NCBI GenBank assembly: GCA_005792545.1 | Contig: SXRM01000417.1 | Coordinates: 1-58,904 of the forward strand | Length of the DNA stretch: 58,904 nt | Direction: 5' to 3' | Source of the DNA: Pseudomonadota bacterium | GTDB lineage: Bacteria > Myxococcota_A > UBA9042 | Made by a program: the position numbers and the translations under genes | The notes under the pieces: model-generated | Database searches by the model: none | Seen by the model: the letters and a program-made list of their open reading frames with translations, nothing else | What the model was told of the DNA's origin: nothing | Shown here: positions 24,946 to 34,099 of the stretch, piece after piece | How positions within the stretch are numbered: position 1 is the first letter of the stretch | Layout: each line of letters opens with the position of its first letter

Positions 24946-25467
24946 GTGGCCGAACCTGACCAGTCGACGCAAAAGCCGGCGCCAGCGCATGACGGCCACT
25001 TGCCACACAGCCACACGGCGCTTTCGCTGCAAGTGTGGCTCGACAAGGTCGACGAGGCGATCGTGCGCGACCGCCAACGGCCGACCCGGCAGCGGCGCAT
25101 GATCGCGCACATCCTGTTCGACCACCGCCACCTCAACGTCGAAGAGCTGCACCAGCAGGTGCGCGCCCGCGACGAGTCGGTCGGCTATGCCACAGTCTAC
25201 CGCACGGTCAAGCTCTTGGAGCGGGTGGGCCTGGTCAATGTCGGTCACTTTGGCGACGGCACGGCGCGCTACGAGGTGGCGATTGGCGACGACGATCACC
25301 ACGACCACCTGATTTGCACACGCTGCAACCGCATCGTCGAGTTCGAGAATGAAGCCATCGAAGAGCAGCAGCGCCAGATCGCCGCCGCCCACGGCTTTGT
25401 GCTGACCGGCCACCGGATGGACTTGTTCGGCCTGTGCCCGGCGTGCCAGGCCAAGAAAGGACGGTGA
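24946..25467 (+). CDS. fur: Fur-family metalloregulator
   Basis: This 173-residue winged-helix repressor has helix-turn-helix residues TRQRRMIAHILF..ATVYRTVKLLERVGLV, the metal site DDHHDHLICTRCNRIVEF and a C-terminal CPAC, giving paired CxxC structural zinc motifs. The GTG start at 24946 has a near-ideal ribosome site (GGAGGAATC). An extended histidine-containing N-terminus of about 35 residues (HDGHLPHSHTALSLQ) is longer than standard Fur. Its neighbourhood with feoAB argues for iron sensing, but Zur or PerR function cannot be excluded from sequence alone. Confidence 0.88.
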   Translation: MAEPDQSTQKPAPAHDGHLPHSHTALSLQVWLDKVDEAIVRDRQRPTRQRRMIAHILFDHRHLNVEELHQQVRARDESVGYATVYRTVKLLERVGLVNVGHFGDGTARYEVAIGDDDHHDHLICTRCNRIVEFENEAIEEQQRQIAAAHGFVLTGHRMDLFGLCPACQAKKGR

Positions 25468-25471
25468 AGTC

Positions 25472-25945
25472 ATGCGACCGCGCTTGTCTGCCTGGGCCGT
25501 CGCCGGCGCCCTGACGCTAACCGCCCGCTCTGGGCTGGCCGACCAGACCGCGCTGCGATCACCGCTGGAATCTGCAGTCGCCACCTGGATTGCGCCCGTG
25601 GCGCAGCGCCTGGTGGTGCGCAACGCCGACGGCGGTCTGGACGTGTGGCTCATCGGTGCCGGGCCGTTTGACGCAGCGATGGAAGCGGTGCGCCACGCCG
25701 CAACCGCGCGAACCGCCTACGACGGCGCAGTCCGCGCCCGCGGCTGGACTTACCTCGAGCCCGACCGCAGTTACCTCGTCGACGCCAACGTCGGCGACGA
25801 ACCTGTGCGGCTGCGCCTGACCCGGCACGTCAAAGGCACGCTGGTCGAGTTGCAGCAGACCGGCACCGCCGCCGAAGCCCCGCGGTGGGTGCCGCCATTT
25901 CGCCCGCAGCCGGTGTTGATGCTGCACGGCGGAGCATTGCGCTAA
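25472..25945 (+). CDS. Hypothetical periplasmic protein
   Basis: The 157-residue product has a signal-peptide-like start (MRPRLSAWAVAGALTLTARS, cut near GLA-DQ). A compact alpha/beta region follows with no motif I recognise (LVVRNADGGLDVWLIGAGPF, then PVRLRLTRHVKGTLVELQQ). It begins 4 bases after the Fur-family stop, so it is probably cotranscribed and possibly iron-regulated; its function is unknown. The stop is followed closely by the ftsK end on the other strand. Confidence 0.6.
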   Translation: MRPRLSAWAVAGALTLTARSGLADQTALRSPLESAVATWIAPVAQRLVVRNADGGLDVWLIGAGPFDAAMEAVRHAATARTAYDGAVRARGWTYLEPDRSYLVDANVGDEPVRLRLTRHVKGTLVELQQTGTAAEAPRWVPPFRPQPVLMLHGGALR

Positions 25946-25953
25946 AAGGAGGT

Positions 25954-28842
25954 CTAGCGCCCGCCGGTCACTTCGCGCGGCTTGTTGGGACCGCGCGACG
26001 GGCCGACCAGGCCGCGGCGCTCCATCTTGTCGATGAGCTTGGCAGCGCGGCCGTAGCCGATGGCCAGCTTGCGCTGCAAGAAGCTCACCGACGCCTGACC
26101 GGCTTCGAGCACCACCCGCACCGCGTCGTCGTACAGCTCGTCGACTGCGGCGTCGTCCTCGCTGTCGTCGGTCTCGGCCTCCGGGTCTTTGAGGATGTCC
26201 ATCTCGAAGGTGGGCGAGCCCTGGTCCTTCCAGAACTTGGACAGCGCCGACACTTCCTTTTCGCTAATCCAGGTGCCGTGGCAGCGGCGGACCATGCCCT
26301 CGCCGGGCGGCACCACCAGCATGTCGCCGTTGCCGAGCAGCGTCTCAGCGCCGACGGTGTTGAGCACCACCCGGCTGTCGATCGACGCCGCGACCTTGAA
26401 GCTGACGCGCGTCGGGAAGTTGGCCTTGATGACGCCGGTGATGACGTCGGTCGATGGCCGCTGGGTCGCCAGGATGACGTGCACACCGGCGGCGCGGGCC
26501 TTGGCGGCCAGCCGACCCACAGGCTGCTCGATCTCTTTGCCGGAGACGGCGAGCAAGTCCGCGAATTCGTCAATGACGATGACGATGTACGGCGGATCTT
26601 CAGGCATCTCGACCTTCGGCCGGGGCTGACCTTCCGCCACCGGCATGCTGGCCTTGCGCAACGCCTGCTGGCGCAGGTCTGGCAGCATTGCCTTATAGCC
26701 CGCCAGGTTGCGAGCCTCGACGTTGGCCATCAGCCGATAGCGGCGGTCCATCTCCTGGCAAGCCCACTTGAGTGCCAGCTCAGCCTTGCGCGCCTCGTCG
26801 AGCACCGGCAGCAGCAGGTGCGGAATGCCCTCGTAGATGCTGAGCTCCAAGATCTTGGGGTCGACCAGAATCAGCTTCAGGTCATCCGGCGTGCAGCGGA
26901 ACAGCAGCGACGAGATGAAGGTGTTGACGCCCACCGACTTGCCGGTGCCGGTGGCGCCCGCCACCAGCATGTGCGGGGCCTTGGCGAGGTCGAGCATCAT
27001 CGGCCGACCCTCGATGTCCTTGCCCAGGATGAGCGCGAGCGCAGCCTTGCTGTCGCGGAACTCCTGACGCTCCAGCACTTCGCGAAAGTACACGGTCTGG
27101 CGCTGCTTGTTGGGCACCTCGATGCCGACCACGTCGCGACCGGGCACCGGCGCCACCACGCGCACACCCAGCGCCGACAGCGACATGGTCAGATCGTCGC
27201 GAAGACTAACGATTTTGCTGATCTTGACCCCAGCCGCCGGCTTGAACTCGTAGGTCGTCACCACCGGGCCCGGCAGGATGTGGGCTACGTCACCCAAAAT
27301 GCCGAAGTCCTTTAGCTTTTGCGTGAGGATCTCGGCGTTTTCGTGCAGCACCGCTTGGGCGGCCTCGTCCAAGTTCAGGCCCTGGTGCGGCGCCTCTTGC
27401 AGCAGCGTGCTCGGCGGCAGCACCCACACTTTGTTGTCCAGGGCCAGCGACTGCTGCACGGCCTCGATCGGCTGACCGGCGGGCGCACCGCGCAGCGCCT
27501 CGGTGGCCACGATGCGCGGGCCGTCGTGCAGGCTTGGTCCATCGGCCATCGACGCCGGCCGCAGCGCACCCGCACCGGGTGCAGGCGGGGGCAGTGCGTC
27601 GTCCAGGCGGTCGTCTACCACTGGCATCACGAACGCTGCGCCGATCTCTGGCTCGTCGCCCGCGAGTACGCCGTTCAGATCCACCAATGCCTGATCGAGC
27701 TCGACGGCGTTCATGCGGCAGGTCGCGGCAGGCCGATCGTCGCGGTCCAGTTGCCGGCGAGCTGCCGGGTCGTAGGGCATGGTGGTGCGCAGGTCGGCGG
27801 CCGCAACCTCAGCGACAGGCGCGCCCACCAGCGGCGGCACCCGCAGGGCCGGCGCCGTCACGGGCTGGGTCGGCATGGGATCGGCGGAGCGCGCCGCCGG
27901 GACTGGCAGCAGCTCGGGCACGCGCACGGCGGGCCGCGACACCGCGGTAGCGCCGAGCTCGGGCTGTGTGCTTTCGTCGTCAGCCTGCGGGCCGAACAGA
28001 TCGCCAGCCGTGAAGCTCACCACCCGATCGGCGCCGGGCGAGCGGCCCAGCCAGGCGTCCGCCGCCTCGCGGTCCGCAGCAACCTCGGCCGCCGCCGACT
28101 GTTCTGCGCTTGGATCGAATGTGCGCTCGCTGACTCGGGGCCGGGTGGCGCGGTTGCGGACGGTGTCGCCCAGGTGGGCCCAGCCCGACTTGGCTGCGTC
28201 GGCGGTCGAGGTGGTGACGGTCTCGACCATCGGCGCCGCACGCCGAGTCACCCAGCGCACGAACATGCTGGTCAGGGACCGGCCAGACATCACCGCCAGC
28301 GCAGCCAGAAACGTACAGCCCGCCAGCATCGCGGTGCCGGTGGTCTTGAACATGGCCTTGAGCACCATGGCCACGGCGCCGGGCAGTAGCCCCGCAGCCT
28401 CCTTGCCCATCGGCCGCCAGCCGACCCGCTGGGCAATCAGGTGCAGCATCACCAGCGCCGACAAGCTGGCGCCAATCGCGCCCACCGCCAGCGCCAGCCG
28501 CGGTGCGCGCATCTTGCCGGTCAGCGTCGCAAACGCCAGCGCCAGCACCAGGGCATTGATCAAGAACGCGCCCAGCCCAAAGAAGTGCAGCAGCAGGTCG
28601 GCCATCCGCGCGCCGACGGGACCCAGCAGGTTGGCGATGTGCTCGGCGCCCTTGCCCGCCGCCACCGAGGCCATGTCGCGCGGGTCGTGGGTCAGCAGCG
28701 ACACAGCAAAGCCGACACCGGCAAACAGCAGCACGATGCCGGCCATCTCGCCGCGCATCTCGCGCTGGCGCACGTCGACCTTGGCCACTGCTGCGGTCGC
28801 CTTGCCCGCTGGCTTGGATTGCGTCATCTCGCCCTTGGCCAT
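25954..28842 (-). CDS. ftsK: DNA translocase FtsK/SpoIIIE family
   Basis: The 962-residue protein pumps chromosomal DNA during division. The start at ATG 28842 is preceded by AGGTGGG. The N-terminal membrane part (about 35-200) shows about four helices (IVLLFAGVGFAVSLLT and others). A long proline-rich linker follows, then the motor with Walker A GATGTGKSVGVN and Walker B IVIVIDEFADL, and ATQRPSTDVITGVIKANFP. A C-terminal gamma winged-helix domain (ASVSFLQRKLAIGYGRAA) reads the polar KOPS signal. All key residues are present. It is divergent from the LolA-like gene. Confidence 0.95.
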   Translation of the reverse strand: MAKGEMTQSKPAGKATAAVAKVDVRQREMRGEMAGIVLLFAGVGFAVSLLTHDPRDMASVAAGKGAEHIANLLGPVGARMADLLLHFFGLGAFLINALVLALAFATLTGKMRAPRLALAVGAIGASLSALVMLHLIAQRVGWRPMGKEAAGLLPGAVAMVLKAMFKTTGTAMLAGCTFLAALAVMSGRSLTSMFVRWVTRRAAPMVETVTTSTADAAKSGWAHLGDTVRNRATRPRVSERTFDPSAEQSAAAEVAADREAADAWLGRSPGADRVVSFTAGDLFGPQADDESTQPELGATAVSRPAVRVPELLPVPAARSADPMPTQPVTAPALRVPPLVGAPVAEVAAADLRTTMPYDPAARRQLDRDDRPAATCRMNAVELDQALVDLNGVLAGDEPEIGAAFVMPVVDDRLDDALPPPAPGAGALRPASMADGPSLHDGPRIVATEALRGAPAGQPIEAVQQSLALDNKVWVLPPSTLLQEAPHQGLNLDEAAQAVLHENAEILTQKLKDFGILGDVAHILPGPVVTTYEFKPAAGVKISKIVSLRDDLTMSLSALGVRVVAPVPGRDVVGIEVPNKQRQTVYFREVLERQEFRDSKAALALILGKDIEGRPMMLDLAKAPHMLVAGATGTGKSVGVNTFISSLLFRCTPDDLKLILVDPKILELSIYEGIPHLLLPVLDEARKAELALKWACQEMDRRYRLMANVEARNLAGYKAMLPDLRQQALRKASMPVAEGQPRPKVEMPEDPPYIVIVIDEFADLLAVSGKEIEQPVGRLAAKARAAGVHVILATQRPSTDVITGVIKANFPTRVSFKVAASIDSRVVLNTVGAETLLGNGDMLVVPPGEGMVRRCHGTWISEKEVSALSKFWKDQGSPTFEMDILKDPEAETDDSEDDAAVDELYDDAVRVVLEAGQASVSFLQRKLAIGYGRAAKLIDKMERRGLVGPSRGPNKPREVTGGR

Positions 28843-29183
28843 GGCCCACCTGCCTTTGCTTACCCGTTGCAGTCGGTCGAATGCGGCCACCGCCGCTGGT
28901 TGCGGCACGGAGAAAAGCCGCGCTCGTCTGCAGTTTTCGATTGGCTGCCCTGCGGCCGCGCGTGGACGGACGCCGTGCAATTGCCGAAGCTACCATGACG
29001 CGGCCGAAGGGCCAGAAAATCGCCTGCCGCGATCCAAGCAGTTGTCAATAAACCGATTTCTGGCTGTGCAATTCACTTGCGCGCGCCGACTTGAACCAGG
29101 CGCCTGTCCCGTGCGTTTGGTTCGCTGGCGGCCGCGTGCCAAACTGCGCGGTCCGCTCGGCGCGCGCGCCAAGGAGTGTCCCC
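28843..29183. other. Divergent intergenic region between ftsK and lolA-like genes
   Basis: The 341 bases hold no supported gene. A possible sigma-70-like element for the right-hand gene is TTGTCA at 29042-29047 followed by TGTGCA 17 bases later. This is weak, and I see no terminator or clear repeat. Confidence 0.35.
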
Positions 29184-30023
29184 GTGTCTATCGATCTGAC
29201 TGCCCGCCGCTGGCTGGCGTTCGCGCTGCCGTTGACTCTGGCACTGGCTGCTGCCGCCGTGCAGGCCAAGCCTTCAAAAACCAAGAAGAAGCTCAAGACC
29301 GCGGCGACCGCGCCTGCAGCCGCGCCCGCTGGGACCGCAGAACCCGCCAAGCCGGCACCCGTGGAAGCGCCCAAGCCGGCGCCCACGGCGCCAGCCAAAG
29401 CAGCGGCGCCCGGCGAACCGACCGCGCAGAGCGTGGCCGACGGCATCTTTGCGTTCTACCAGGCGCAGCCGGCGATCCACGCAGCGTTTACGCAGGTGGT
29501 GACCAAGAAGGGCCTGTCGGCCGGACTCAAACGCGAAGGCATGGCCTGGATCAAGCGCGGCGACCTCGCCAAAGGTCAGGCCGGCAAGATGCGCTGGGAC
29601 TATCCGGGCGAAGAGGTGTTCTACTTCTGCAACGGCGACATCTTGTGGTCGTACGAGCGGCGCGAGCGACTGGCGGTGCGGGTACCGGTGCGCAACAGCC
29701 AGGTCTACCAGGCCACCGCGTACCTGGTCGGCCAGGGCAACCTCTCCAAGGAGTTTGACATGGAGCTTTTGCCCTCGCCCTTGCCCGACGCCCTGGCGCT
29801 CAAGCTCGTGCCCAAGACCGGCACGCAGCTACTGCGGTCGCTGACGTTGATTGTCGACAAGGCGACCCACGCCGTGCGCGCTTCGAAACTGGTGGACCCG
29901 ATCGGCGACACCACCGAGCTGGTGTGGCGGACGCCGAGCTACGCTGCGGTAGACGACAAGATCTTCGAGTGGCAGCCGCCGGCCGGGGTGGTCGTCAAGG
30001 ACCTCGCCAAGGGCGGCAAATAG
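29184..30023 (+). CDS. LolA-like outer-membrane lipoprotein carrier
   Basis: GTG 29184 has AAGGAG 9 bases upstream. A signal peptide (WLAFALPLTLALAAAAVQA) is followed by an unusually long Pro/Ala/Lys linker (about 25-75). The LolA fold then carries FAFYQAQPAIHAAFTQVV, a characteristic MRWDYPGEEVFYFCNGD strand pair, WSYERRERLAV and a C-terminal LTLIVDKATHAVRASKLVD. LolA binds lipoprotein acyl chains in the periplasm and delivers them to the outer membrane, which fits a genome so rich in lipoproteins. Length is 279 residues; the linker accounts for the excess over the usual length of about 200. The essential lipoprotein-binding cavity residues cannot be verified by eye. Confidence 0.82.
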   Translation: MSIDLTARRWLAFALPLTLALAAAAVQAKPSKTKKKLKTAATAPAAAPAGTAEPAKPAPVEAPKPAPTAPAKAAAPGEPTAQSVADGIFAFYQAQPAIHAAFTQVVTKKGLSAGLKREGMAWIKRGDLAKGQAGKMRWDYPGEEVFYFCNGDILWSYERRERLAVRVPVRNSQVYQATAYLVGQGNLSKEFDMELLPSPLPDALALKLVPKTGTQLLRSLTLIVDKATHAVRASKLVDPIGDTTELVWRTPSYAAVDDKIFEWQPPAGVVVKDLAKGGK

Positions 30024-30033
30024 CAGTCCACCG

Positions 30034-31758
30034 TCAAAGACGAAAGTCGTCCTTATTCGCCTTGGGCTTCTTGACCGGGCCCGGCGCTGCCTTTTTGGCG
30101 GCGCTGGGTCGCTGCGTTTCAGGCGGCTGGGCGTCGCTCGGCGGATTGCCTTCGGCAGCCAGCGGCGCTGACGCCGCGTCCGGGGCTGTGGGGGCTGGCG
30201 CAGCCGCGGCAGGTTCCGCCTTCGCTGCCGGGGCCGCTGGTTGCGGGGGCGCCTGTGGCGGGACTGGCGCCGGCAGCGCGGCTGGCGCGGCTAGGGCCGG
30301 TGCAGCCGCAGATGCAGGCGCAGGTGCGACTTGTGCAGCCGCTGCGGGGCCTTCCGTGGTCGGCTTGGGCCGCACGGCCCAGGTCGCCAGCACCGCAGCG
30401 GCGGCGGCCAGCACCACGAACGCGAGGCCCAGCGCCCACTTCGGCATGCCCGCGGCAGGCGCCGCTGTCGCCTGGGCAACGGCAGTTGCCACCGTGGGTT
30501 GCGGGGCCGCGGCCGTGGCAACCGTCGGCTGCGGGGCCGCTGGCGTAGCGACGGTCGGGGCGGGCGCCAGATCGGCCGCAGTCGGCTTTTGCACCTGGCG
30601 AGTCGCGTCGGGGTCGGAGACCGACTCGGACTCGGCGAGGCCACTGATGCGCGCCGCGGACCGCAGTCCGAGCGCGGTCTGGCGGGCCACCGGGGCGCCC
30701 ACTGACGCAGCCGGGACTGCGGACCCGTGCATGGTGTCGCGATTGGCGTAGGGGTGTGCGCCTTCGGGCAAATCGGGGGCGGCTTCGGCCGGGGTGCGCG
30801 TCAGTGTGACCGCGTTGGCCAGTTCGTCTTTGAACGCCAGCGCCGACGCGGACCGCTGCACGGGGTCCTTGGCCAGGTTGCGCTGCAAAAACTGCTCGAC
30901 CGCTTCGGGCACCTGTAGCGTCGGTGCGACTTCGCGCAAGCGCGGCGGCCGATCGCGCAAGTGCTTGATGAGCAGCGCAATCGACTCCTTGTCCTCAAAC
31001 GGCGGCCGCCCGGCGATGAGTTCAAAAGTGATGACCGCCAACGCGTACAGGTCCGTCGCCGGTCCGACCTGGCCGGTGGCGTCGATCTGCTCGGGGCTCA
31101 TGTATTGCGGCGTGCCCATGATCGCGCCGATCTGGGTCAGCGCCGTGCGCTCTTCGTTGTGGCCGGCGACCTTGGCGATGCCAAAGTCCAAGATCTTGAC
31201 CACGTCGTCGGCGCCGGGCTGGCTGGCCAACAAGATGTTGTCCGGCTTGAGATCGCGGTGCACGACGCCCATCGCGTGGGCCGCAGCGAGCGCGTCGCAG
31301 ACCTGACGGACGATGGCCACCGCGCGCGGCAGCGGCATCGGCCCCTTGGCGATCTCATCGCTGAGCGAACGCGGGTTGACCAGCTCCATCACCAGATACA
31401 GCAGCCCGGCATCGGTCTGGCCGAAGTCGATGAGCTGGACGACGTTGCCGTGGGCCAGCTGCGAGATCACGCGCGCTTCGCGGTGAAAGCGCTTGACCAC
31501 CTCAGCGTCGCCACCGGAATCGCGCCGAATGACCTTGATCGCCACCGACCGGCCGACCGAGACCTGCTCTCCAGCGTACACCGACCCCATGCCGCCCTGA
31601 CCGAGCACGCGATCGATGCGAAAGCGGCCGTCGAGCGTGGTGCCGAGCAGCGGATCGGGCGCAGCGTCGTGCACCCCCAGCAGCAAGGCGCCATCGGCCG
31701 GACAAGTCGGCAGTTTTTCAGGGTATTCGCGGTCGCACTCGGGGCAGACGTAGCGCAT
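30034..31758 (-). CDS. Hanks-type Ser/Thr protein kinase
   Basis: The 574-residue membrane kinase begins with a zinc-ribbon-like MRYVCPECDREYPEKLPTC (CxxC pairs). The catalytic domain (about 40-300) has the glycine loop GQGGMGSVYAGE, VAIKVI lysine, HRDLKPDN loop, DFGIAK and GTPQYMSPEQ. A disordered Pro/Ala juxtamembrane part precedes one membrane helix (WALGLAFVVLAAAAAVLATW) and a Pro/Ala-rich extracytoplasmic tail. It phosphorylates Ser/Thr on unknown partners. ATG 31767 is an alternative start. It follows the MepA-like gene by 39 bases on the same strand, so the two may be cotranscribed. Confidence 0.92.
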   Translation of the reverse strand: MRYVCPECDREYPEKLPTCPADGALLLGVHDAAPDPLLGTTLDGRFRIDRVLGQGGMGSVYAGEQVSVGRSVAIKVIRRDSGGDAEVVKRFHREARVISQLAHGNVVQLIDFGQTDAGLLYLVMELVNPRSLSDEIAKGPMPLPRAVAIVRQVCDALAAAHAMGVVHRDLKPDNILLASQPGADDVVKILDFGIAKVAGHNEERTALTQIGAIMGTPQYMSPEQIDATGQVGPATDLYALAVITFELIAGRPPFEDKESIALLIKHLRDRPPRLREVAPTLQVPEAVEQFLQRNLAKDPVQRSASALAFKDELANAVTLTRTPAEAAPDLPEGAHPYANRDTMHGSAVPAASVGAPVARQTALGLRSAARISGLAESESVSDPDATRQVQKPTAADLAPAPTVATPAAPQPTVATAAAPQPTVATAVAQATAAPAAGMPKWALGLAFVVLAAAAAVLATWAVRPKPTTEGPAAAAQVAPAPASAAAPALAAPAALPAPVPPQAPPQPAAPAAKAEPAAAAPAPTAPDAASAPLAAEGNPPSDAQPPETQRPSAAKKAAPGPVKKPKANKDDFRL

Positions 31759-31797
31759 GGCGGCCATGGTAGACCGGCTGCCGGCAAGGGCCAAATT

Positions 31798-32862
31798 TCA
31801 ATCGACACCCTCGATCGGCGGCAGGTCGTGTAGCTCACTGGCTTCGGGCAGCCGCAGCAGCTCGCGGGCGTAGCGCTGCTCTTCGGGGCTGCCTTGGTGA
31901 TACATCTGCAGCAGTGCATCGACCTGCGCCGCGCGCGCCAAACCGGTCGCCACCCCGCCATCCAAGCAGGCCGGCCGGTCCGAAGCTGGACAGGCGATGC
32001 GCACATGAAAGTGATCGGCGTGCGGGCTGGAGTCGCGCGGCTGGGTCAGCACCCGCGCGGCGCGGGTCCGCAGCGTTGCCGGCTCGCCGATGCGCAGCGC
32101 GTGGTCGAGCAGCAGGTTGCGCAGCGGCGCCGACACGAAGATCCACTGCACCACTGCGTCGACGTTGCCGAGCCAGCTGCGCACCAGCGCCCAGTTGCGG
32201 GCGGTGTCGAACTCGTAGCGTCCGGCGTCTTCGGTCGGCCAGTCGGCGACCCCGGCGGCATCAAAACGGCAAAACGGCGCCGCTTGCCCGCCCTGACCAA
32301 GGCGATCGATGGCGTAGAACAGCACATCGGCGTCGCGGCCGCTGTTGTGACTGACGCTGGGGCCAATGTCGCCACCGGTCTGCCGCGACAGGTTGCCGAT
32401 GCGCAGCACGCTGCCCGGGTGATCGCGGGCGACGTCGGCGGCGCCGCGGGCGATCATCTGTACCAGCTCCCAGGTGCCGTAGTGAATGGCGTTCTTTCTG
32501 ACGTGGCCGACCAGGCGCAGGTGCTCGCCGTCTTGCAGCGACACGCCGTTGTCGAGGCGGCCATTTTGGGCGGTGCCGATGCTGACGCTGGACGACGCGG
32601 CGGCCGCACCAAAAGCCGCGCGCTCCGGGTCGTCGGGATCCAACTGCAGGTCGCTGGGGCTGACGGGAGCCGCTGGCGCAGCAGCCGGAGTCGCAGGTAC
32701 GGCAACCAGGACGGCCGCCGCAAGCTGCGCGGTTGTTGAGACGTCGGATTGGACGGTACCAGGAGTCGGTTGGCGCTGACTGCAAGCGCAGGTCAAGACC
32801 GCGGCCAGCGCCCATCCGGTAAGCCATGGACTGTGAGCACCCGGCGGTGCGGCGGCGACCAT
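31798..32862 (-). CDS. MepA-like LAS-family murein endopeptidase, lipoprotein
   Basis: The 354-residue protein has a hydrophobic signal ending ALAAVLTCACS (lipobox). Its Zn-binding motifs match the penicillin-insensitive murein endopeptidase (M74/LAS) pattern: HNSGRDAD (HxxGxxxD), and HADHFHVRI near the end with the catalytic histidines. It should cleave the D-Ala-DAP cross-link of peptidoglycan in the periplasm, with a role in cell-wall remodelling or lysis of prey. GTWELVQMIARGAADVA lies between the signal and the first motif as in the family. It precedes the Ser/Thr kinase gene by 39 bases, hinting at regulated wall hydrolysis. Confidence 0.85.
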   Translation of the reverse strand: MVAAAPPGAHSPWLTGWALAAVLTCACSQRQPTPGTVQSDVSTTAQLAAAVLVAVPATPAAAPAAPVSPSDLQLDPDDPERAAFGAAAASSSVSIGTAQNGRLDNGVSLQDGEHLRLVGHVRKNAIHYGTWELVQMIARGAADVARDHPGSVLRIGNLSRQTGGDIGPSVSHNSGRDADVLFYAIDRLGQGGQAAPFCRFDAAGVADWPTEDAGRYEFDTARNWALVRSWLGNVDAVVQWIFVSAPLRNLLLDHALRIGEPATLRTRAARVLTQPRDSSPHADHFHVRIACPASDRPACLDGGVATGLARAAQVDALLQMYHQGSPEEQRYARELLRLPEASELHDLPPIEGVD

Positions 32863-33517
32863 CGCCGCCAGGGTAGACTGCCGGCAAGGCCCGTCAATGG
32901 CGCGCAGCAAAACCGGCGCGGTGGGCGCGAACGTGATCAGAGGCTAGGGGTGATGTGAGCGGCAGCGGCGAGAAAAAGAACGTCCCCGGACTGGCGGCAA
33001 TTGGGGCGGGCAGGGGGGCCACCAGCCCGGGGATCGTTTGTGGCACGCTGTGCTGACCCAACGCCTTCCAGTGGTGAGTGAACCGCGGCGGTCAGCATCG
33101 CCCGGGGTTCGTGTGGCAGGCGCCACGGGAGCAAGCTTAGGGCCGCCCGCGGCGCCCGTAAAGTCGACAAGCGATTTTTTCATCCTCTGAAATTTGTCGC
33201 CTGGCGGCTCGCCGTGCAGTGCAACTTATTGTTTTATAGCTTATTCATCATTCGTGATGACGCCATTGGTGTCCTTGAACGCGTTTTTCCGTGACGCGCA
33301 GATGACAATCGCTATTTCCATCCATTGAGAGAGCGGTCACTTGCCGCGACAAGCCCGCTGGCGGAGGCGGTCGGCCCACCGCATGCCGGCGCCAAGGAGA
33401 TCGGCTGGCTGGGCCTGACGCCGTGCTCGTGGCCAGCAGAACCGCTAGACTGCGCCTTGCCCACTGCCTGCGCCGGCCAATCTCGTCGCCGCGCGGCCGG
33501 TGGGCGCCCGGAGAACC
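32863..33517. other. 655-base divergent intergenic region, partly AT-rich
   Basis: No gene is supported here. The pocket 33160-33330 is AT-rich compared with the surrounding sequence and contains a hairpin at 33245-33260 with perfect 6-bp arms and a TTCG loop. On the minus strand a short frame from 33183 starts MKKSLVDFTG but its ribosome site abuts the ATG and the rest looks random. The region probably carries the promoter of the endopeptidase/kinase pair and of the DUF1810 gene. Confidence 0.4.
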
Positions 33518-33997
33518 ATGGCCTTCGACCCCGAGCGCTTCCTGACCGCGCAGCAACACTTGTGGAGCGGCCACGCGGCGGCGCTGCACGAGCTGACCGC
33601 CGGTCGCAAAGAAGGACACTGGATCTGGTATGTGTTCCCGCAGATCGCGGGGCTGGGCTACTCGCACCAATCGATGACCTATGCGCTGGGCGGGGCAGAA
33701 GACGCGCGGGCCTACTTCGCACACCCGGTACTGCGGCAGCGCCTGTGCGACGTCACGGCGGCGGTACACGGTCATGCTGCCGCCGGCGCGTCGCTGGCGT
33801 ACCTGATGGGCGGCCGCATCGACGCGCAAAAGCTGGTGTCGTCGCTGAGGCTGTTCGACCAAGCCCTGGCCACCGCCGACCCGGACCCAGAGAGCGATCA
33901 ATTCAGCGCCCACGCCGGCGCCATCTTGGACGTTGCGGAGCGGCAGGGGCTGCCGCGCTGCACGCACACACTGCGGGCCGTCGCCGCCAGGCCATGA
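33518..33997 (+). CDS. DUF1810 family protein
   Basis: The 159-residue protein starts at ATG 33518, with GGAG 5 bases upstream. It shows the family hallmark FLTAQQ..W..ALHELTAGRKEGHWIWYVFPQIAGLGYS, with AEDARAYFAHPVLRQRL and a C-terminal LRLFDQAL. DUF1810 proteins are single-domain cytoplasmic proteins with no settled activity. It stands alone between a divergent operon and the IPT giant; nothing else suggests its role. Confidence 0.85.
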   Translation: MAFDPERFLTAQQHLWSGHAAALHELTAGRKEGHWIWYVFPQIAGLGYSHQSMTYALGGAEDARAYFAHPVLRQRLCDVTAAVHGHAAAGASLAYLMGGRIDAQKLVSSLRLFDQALATADPDPESDQFSAHAGAILDVAERQGLPRCTHTLRAVAARP

Positions 33998-34099
33998 CCG
34001 ACGGCGCAATAACCGTGACACGCAGAGTCCGAAGCCATTGACGGCGCGCGCCGGCCAGTGGTACTTGCTCCGTGCGTTTCTGTAAACAAGAGGGTATCC

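Noticed and set aside
25885..27315. Long plus-strand frame opposite ftsK
   Set aside because: It is a shadow; the minus-strand FtsK motor motifs are complete and there is no recognisable protein on the plus strand.
32944..33183. Small minus-strand frame MKKSLVDFTG, 79 residues
   Set aside because: The purine-rich ribosome site touches the ATG with no spacing, and the rest is Pro/Arg-rich like a random frame.
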